From: JBGPYB01 sp041493035
GTDB taxonomy: Bacteria > Acidobacteriota > Vicinamibacteria > Fen-336
DNA length: 57,654 nt
Direction: 5' to 3'
Assembly (NCBI GenBank): GCA_041493035.1
Contig: JBGPYB010000007.1
Location: forward strand, 1-57,654
In this document: piece after piece, positions 55,066 to 57,654 of the stretch
Layout: the number at the start of each line of letters is the position of its first letter
Position numbering within the stretch: position 1 is the stretch's first letter
Notes under the pieces: generated by a model
Told to the model about the DNA's origin: nothing
Database searches by the model: none
Seen by the model: only the letters and a program-made list of their open reading frames with translations
Translations under genes and position numbers: made by a program

Positions 55066-56206
55066 CTCCCTCGGCTTCCAATCCTCCGCCCGGGCGGAGA
55101 TCGTCGAGCGTGTCGTCGCCAAGGTGAACGGGGACATCGTGACCCTCTCGGATTTCGAGGCTCGCCAGATCGCGGCCGTCCAGGCGGCCAAGGTTGGCCC
55201 AGACAAGATCGAGGTTTTCCTGAGGGACAACAACGCCAGGATCCTCCAAGAAGCGGTCGACGATCTACTGATCATTCAGCGAGCCGACGACCTCGGCTTC
55301 AAGGATCCCGGTCCCTACGTCAAGGACGCGATCGATCAGATCAAGAAGGAGAACAACCTTCCGACCGACGAAGCGCTTCGTGAGCAGCTCCGGCGTGAAG
55401 GGATGACCCTCGACGACCTCAAGCGCAGCGTGGCGCGGTCCATGTTGAAGAGGCAGGTCCTCCACAAGGAGCTGGAGCCCAAGGTCACGATCGCCGACGC
55501 CGACGTCAAGGCCGAATACGACGCGCACAAGGACGAGTACACGCGCCCGGCGACCGTCCACCTCCAGGAGATTCTCCTCGCGGGCGACGAGGCGCGGGCC
55601 AAGGCGATTGATGTCGTCACCCGGGCACGGGGAGGGGAGGACTTTGCCCAGATGGCCCGTACCCTGTCCGCTTCTCCTACCCGATCCACAGGAGGGGATC
55701 TTGGCAGCGCCAACCTGACGGAGCTGTCACCGACCATCCAGAAGGCGGCGGCGCCGCTCCAGCCCGGTGAGATCTCCGATCCCGTGGCGGGAACCGACGG
55801 GTTTCGAGTCCTGAGGCTGGTGACCCGGACCGAGGCCGGGCTCATTCCCCTTGACGACGTCAAGGCGCAGATTCGCCAACGCCTCATGGAGAAGCGCGGT
55901 AACAAGGCGTACGACGACTACGTTGAAGGGCTGCGGAAGAGCGCCATCGTCGAGGTCCGCGTCAAGGAGGTTCCCCTTCAGGTGAGCCGTCCCATAACGC
56001 CCTCGACCCTCCTGGAGCCGCCTCTCCCTGATGTCGCCACCGACACGCCGCGTCCCACGGCGCCGGCACCCGTGGGCCCTCCGGCCCCCATCCCGGCCGA
56101 TGACGAGCCGGAAATCAGCACGACACGCCAGGCCGCGCCGGAGCGCGTGGCCCCGCCCGGAGCGGGAGCGACCCCCGACGAGAAGCCGAAGTCCTCGCCA
56201 AACTGA
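55034..56206 (+). CDS. surA: SurA-like periplasmic chaperone / peptidyl-prolyl isomerase
   Basis: 390 residues. Signal peptide FLFLLSSLGFQSSARA, SurA N-terminal domain (VVAKVNGDIVTLSDFEARQI; DLLIIQRADDLG), one parvulin domain (VHLQEILLAGDEARAKAIDV; GGDLGSANLTEL; GTDGFRVLRLV), then QIRQRLMEKR. E. coli SurA has two parvulin domains; here there is one. The last 70 residues are a disordered Pro/Ala-rich tail, unusual for SurA. The product would escort outer-membrane proteins such as the barrel protein at 5.2 kb. Confidence 0.9.
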   Translation: MKRLSFLFLLSSLGFQSSARAEIVERVVAKVNGDIVTLSDFEARQIAAVQAAKVGPDKIEVFLRDNNARILQEAVDDLLIIQRADDLGFKDPGPYVKDAIDQIKKENNLPTDEALREQLRREGMTLDDLKRSVARSMLKRQVLHKELEPKVTIADADVKAEYDAHKDEYTRPATVHLQEILLAGDEARAKAIDVVTRARGGEDFAQMARTLSASPTRSTGGDLGSANLTELSPTIQKAAAPLQPGEISDPVAGTDGFRVLRLVTRTEAGLIPLDDVKAQIRQRLMEKRGNKAYDDYVEGLRKSAIVEVRVKEVPLQVSRPITPSTLLEPPLPDVATDTPRPTAPAPVGPPAPIPADDEPEISTTRQAAPERVAPPGAGATPDEKPKSSPN

Positions 56207-56216
56207 GAGCGCATCC

Positions 56217-56624
56217 CTGCCGATCGGAGGACCTCTCTTCGAGAGAGTCTACGTCCTCGTGGCCGCGATCCCTCGTGGGCGAGTCGCGACCTATGGAGAG
56301 GTCGCACGGCTCCTGGGGGTACCCCGCGGGGCCCGGGCCGTCGGTTGGGCCCTCCGCGCCCTTCCGGATGCTTTCGGCGCCAAGGTTCCCTGGCACCGCG
56401 TTGTGGGCCACGGCGGGCGCATCTCTCCGCGCCCCGGTCCCGGAGCTGAAGTCCAGCGGCGGCGTCTTCGCGCCGAGGGAGTGCGTTTCGTCGGGGATCG
56501 CGTGGACCTCGCCCGCCACGGTCTTCTCGCCCTTGCCATGAAGGGGCCAAGCACACGCAGAGCGAAACCCGCAGGTCAAACGATGCTGACCCGCGGGAGA
56601 CCTTCGCGCTCTCGGGCGCGGTGA
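56217..56624 (+). CDS. Alkyltransferase-like protein (ATL, MGMT homologue lacking the acceptor cysteine)
   Basis: The frame encodes LFERVYVLVAAIPRGRVATY, GEVARLLGVPRGARAVGWAL, and PWHRVVGHGGRISP. The MGMT active-site PCHR is PWHR here, so it cannot accept an alkyl group; ATL proteins bind O6-alkylguanine and pass it to nucleotide excision repair. The start is unclear. No ATG, GTG or TTG stands where the family begins; CTG 56217 gives the right length (135 residues). ATG 56100 would add 39 odd residues inside surA. The 3' end overlaps the convergent minus-strand gene by 49 bases. Confidence 0.8.
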   Translation: MPIGGPLFERVYVLVAAIPRGRVATYGEVARLLGVPRGARAVGWALRALPDAFGAKVPWHRVVGHGGRISPRPGPGAEVQRRRLRAEGVRFVGDRVDLARHGLLALAMKGPSTRRAKPAGQTMLTRGRPSRSRAR

Positions 56625-57226
56625 ACGGTGAAGCGGGCCACGGCGTCCTCGAGAGCCTCGGCATCCATGCGTCCCCGGTGCCGTTCCACGGCGCGACGGG
56701 CCTCGGCCTCGAACCCTGCCCGTTCGGCGCCGCCCAAGCCTTGGACGATGGCGGCGGAGACATCATCGTCGATCTCCCGAAGCTTGCCGCGCAGATAGTC
56801 CCAGTTCGGTCGAGCGGCCACCGCCAGAAGCTCCCTTACCTCCTCGATCTTGCGGAGCGGGGCTTCGAAGCACGCCGCGGGGCCCGGGCGTAGCCTGCCG
56901 AGTTTGTCTGTGAGCGACGCCAGAAGGGCAGCGACTTCGTGCAGCGGCACCGTTTCGACGGAGGGCGACGGTCGCCGCTCGGGTCGTGGGCCGCAGGCCG
57001 CCAGCTCCTCGACCCGTCGCTTGCAGAAGGCGAGGGAGGTCGCATGCTCCGTCGATTCGAACGCGAGATCGATTCCCACCAGGACCGTGGCCAAGGGGAT
57101 TCCGGAGTCGTGCCACGCGCGTGCCAGGGCAAAATCCCGAGGAGAAAGAAGATGGTCGACCCCGCGGCGGGACCGGAGATGCGCCTCGATGGCGTCGACA
57201 TACGCCTCGATCCCGGGATCTTTCAC
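56576..57226 (-). CDS. Conserved-looking protein of unknown function coupled to RNase E/G
   Basis: 216 residues, soluble, mostly helical. The N-terminus is orderly (DPGIEAYVDAIEAHLRSRRG, LLSPRDFALARAWHDSGIPL, VLVGIDLAFE), and the C-terminal part is charged (LRGKLREIDDDVSAAIVQGL, ARRAVERHRGRMDAEALED). I do not recognise a family. GTG 57226 overlaps the stop of the RNase E/G gene (GTGA), so translation is coupled. A role in RNA metabolism is guilt by association only. Confidence 0.75.
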   Translation of the reverse strand: MKDPGIEAYVDAIEAHLRSRRGVDHLLSPRDFALARAWHDSGIPLATVLVGIDLAFESTEHATSLAFCKRRVEELAACGPRPERRPSPSVETVPLHEVAALLASLTDKLGRLRPGPAACFEAPLRKIEEVRELLAVAARPNWDYLRGKLREIDDDVSAAIVQGLGGAERAGFEAEARRAVERHRGRMDAEALEDAVARFTVHRAREREGLPRVSIV

Positions 57227-57654
57227 CGGGCAACCACGTCGAACTGCTCCTGGTGCAGCAACGGATCTCCCTGTACACGGACCGGCGTCCCCACGAGCGC
57301 GGAGAGTTCCTTCAGGACCGCCGCCTCTTCCCCCGCCAGGGCTCGGGCGACCTCGGGGTTGACCCGCAACAGGAGAGGCGCCCCGCGCATGTCGGTGGCG
57401 AGCTTTCTCACTTCGTCGTAGATCTCTGCGCAGACCGTCGCGACGCTCTTGATCATCCCGCTCCCCGTGCAGTACGGGCAAGGCTGGCAGAGCGTCCGCT
57501 CGAGGGATTGCTTCACGCGCTTTCTGGTGATCACGACAAGGCCGAATTCGTTGATGGACAGAAGCTTCGTCGGCGACCTATCGCGCTTCAACTCCTGCTC
57601 GAGGGCGGCCATGACCTTCTGCCGGCTCTTGCGTTCTTCCATGTCGATGAAGTC
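57223..57654 (-). CDS. rng: Ribonuclease E/G, C-terminal part (5' end outside window)
   Basis: 143 residues visible, beginning in frame at the window edge with DFIDMEERKSRQKV, then DRSPTKLLSINEFGLVVITR, KRVKQSLERTL, and the zinc-link CPYCTGSGMI. These are the DNase I-like subdomain, the CPxCxGxG zinc link and the small domain of RNase E/G. The absence of a long disordered tail after about residue 110 of this fragment indicates the short RNase G form. It cleaves single-stranded RNA near 5' monophosphates, in 16S rRNA maturation and mRNA decay. Confidence 0.93.
   Translation of the reverse strand, partial: DFIDMEERKSRQKVMAALEQELKRDRSPTKLLSINEFGLVVITRKRVKQSLERTLCQPCPYCTGSGMIKSVATVCAEIYDEVRKLATDMRGAPLLLRVNPEVARALAGEEAAVLKELSALVGTPVRVQGDPLLHQEQFDVVAR

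Noticed and set aside
56031..56216. In-frame extension of the ATL gene back to 56031
   Set aside because: It lies inside the 3' end of surA, is Arg/Pro-rich, and does not resemble any ATL N-terminus; kept only as an alternative for start choice.

Overview
This is GC-rich bacterial chromosome with very tightly packed genes. Visible traits point to a Gram-negative, LPS-bearing organism: LpxC, a Wzm/Wzt-type polysaccharide exporter, a heptose-1-phosphate adenylyltransferase, lipoproteins, SurA/PpiC-type chaperones and an Omp85-like barrel protein. The gene set and order (bactofilin after parAB, an F1-only atp operon, rsfS followed by a sigma-54 activator and a DksA-like gene) suggest Acidobacteriota or a related deltaproteobacterium-like lineage. 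That placement is inference. No tRNA, rRNA, CRISPR array or insertion sequence was seen.

The replication origin lies near 36.1 kb. dnaA, dnaN, recF, gyrB and gyrA run leftward from it. rpmH, rnpA, yidD, yidC, khpB, rsmG, parA, parB and a bactofilin run rightward. An AT-rich island with DnaA-box-like sites sits between dnaA and rpmH, and a second group of TGTGGA motifs sits between dnaA and dnaN. A full-consensus parS overlaps the stop codon of rsmG.

Left arm, 0-34 kb: the end of a PKD-type protein; dprA-topA; a secreted TPR protein, a lipoprotein and a metalloprotease/propeller/barrel protein; rplU-rpmA-obgE-nadD-rsfS with a sigma-54 activator, a DksA-like protein, comF and an S1/P1-nuclease-like protein; an ECF sigma factor with a STAS protein, an unknown small protein and a DUF1573 protein; lpxC; a kynureninase-like enzyme and uvrA; then a TPR protein, glmU, glmS and pcrA (amino-sugar supply plus repair); and a lipoprotein behind gyrA.

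Right arm, 42-57.6 kb: selD; the F1 ATPase genes atpHAGDC without F0 genes; wzm-wzt-rfaE2-mfd; two peptidyl-prolyl isomerase-type periplasmic folding proteins; an alkyltransferase-like protein; and, on the minus strand, the 3' end of an RNase E/G gene with an unknown partner.

The most notable discovery is that selD is longer than a simple open-frame call shows. Its codon 20 is an in-frame TGA at 42238-42240, aligned with the essential Cys17 of E. coli SelD, and a bacterial SECIS-like hairpin follows it. SelD here is therefore very probably a selenocysteine protein. A second genome-scale habit is the use of 4-base stop/start overlaps (mostly GTGA) at about fifteen gene junctions.
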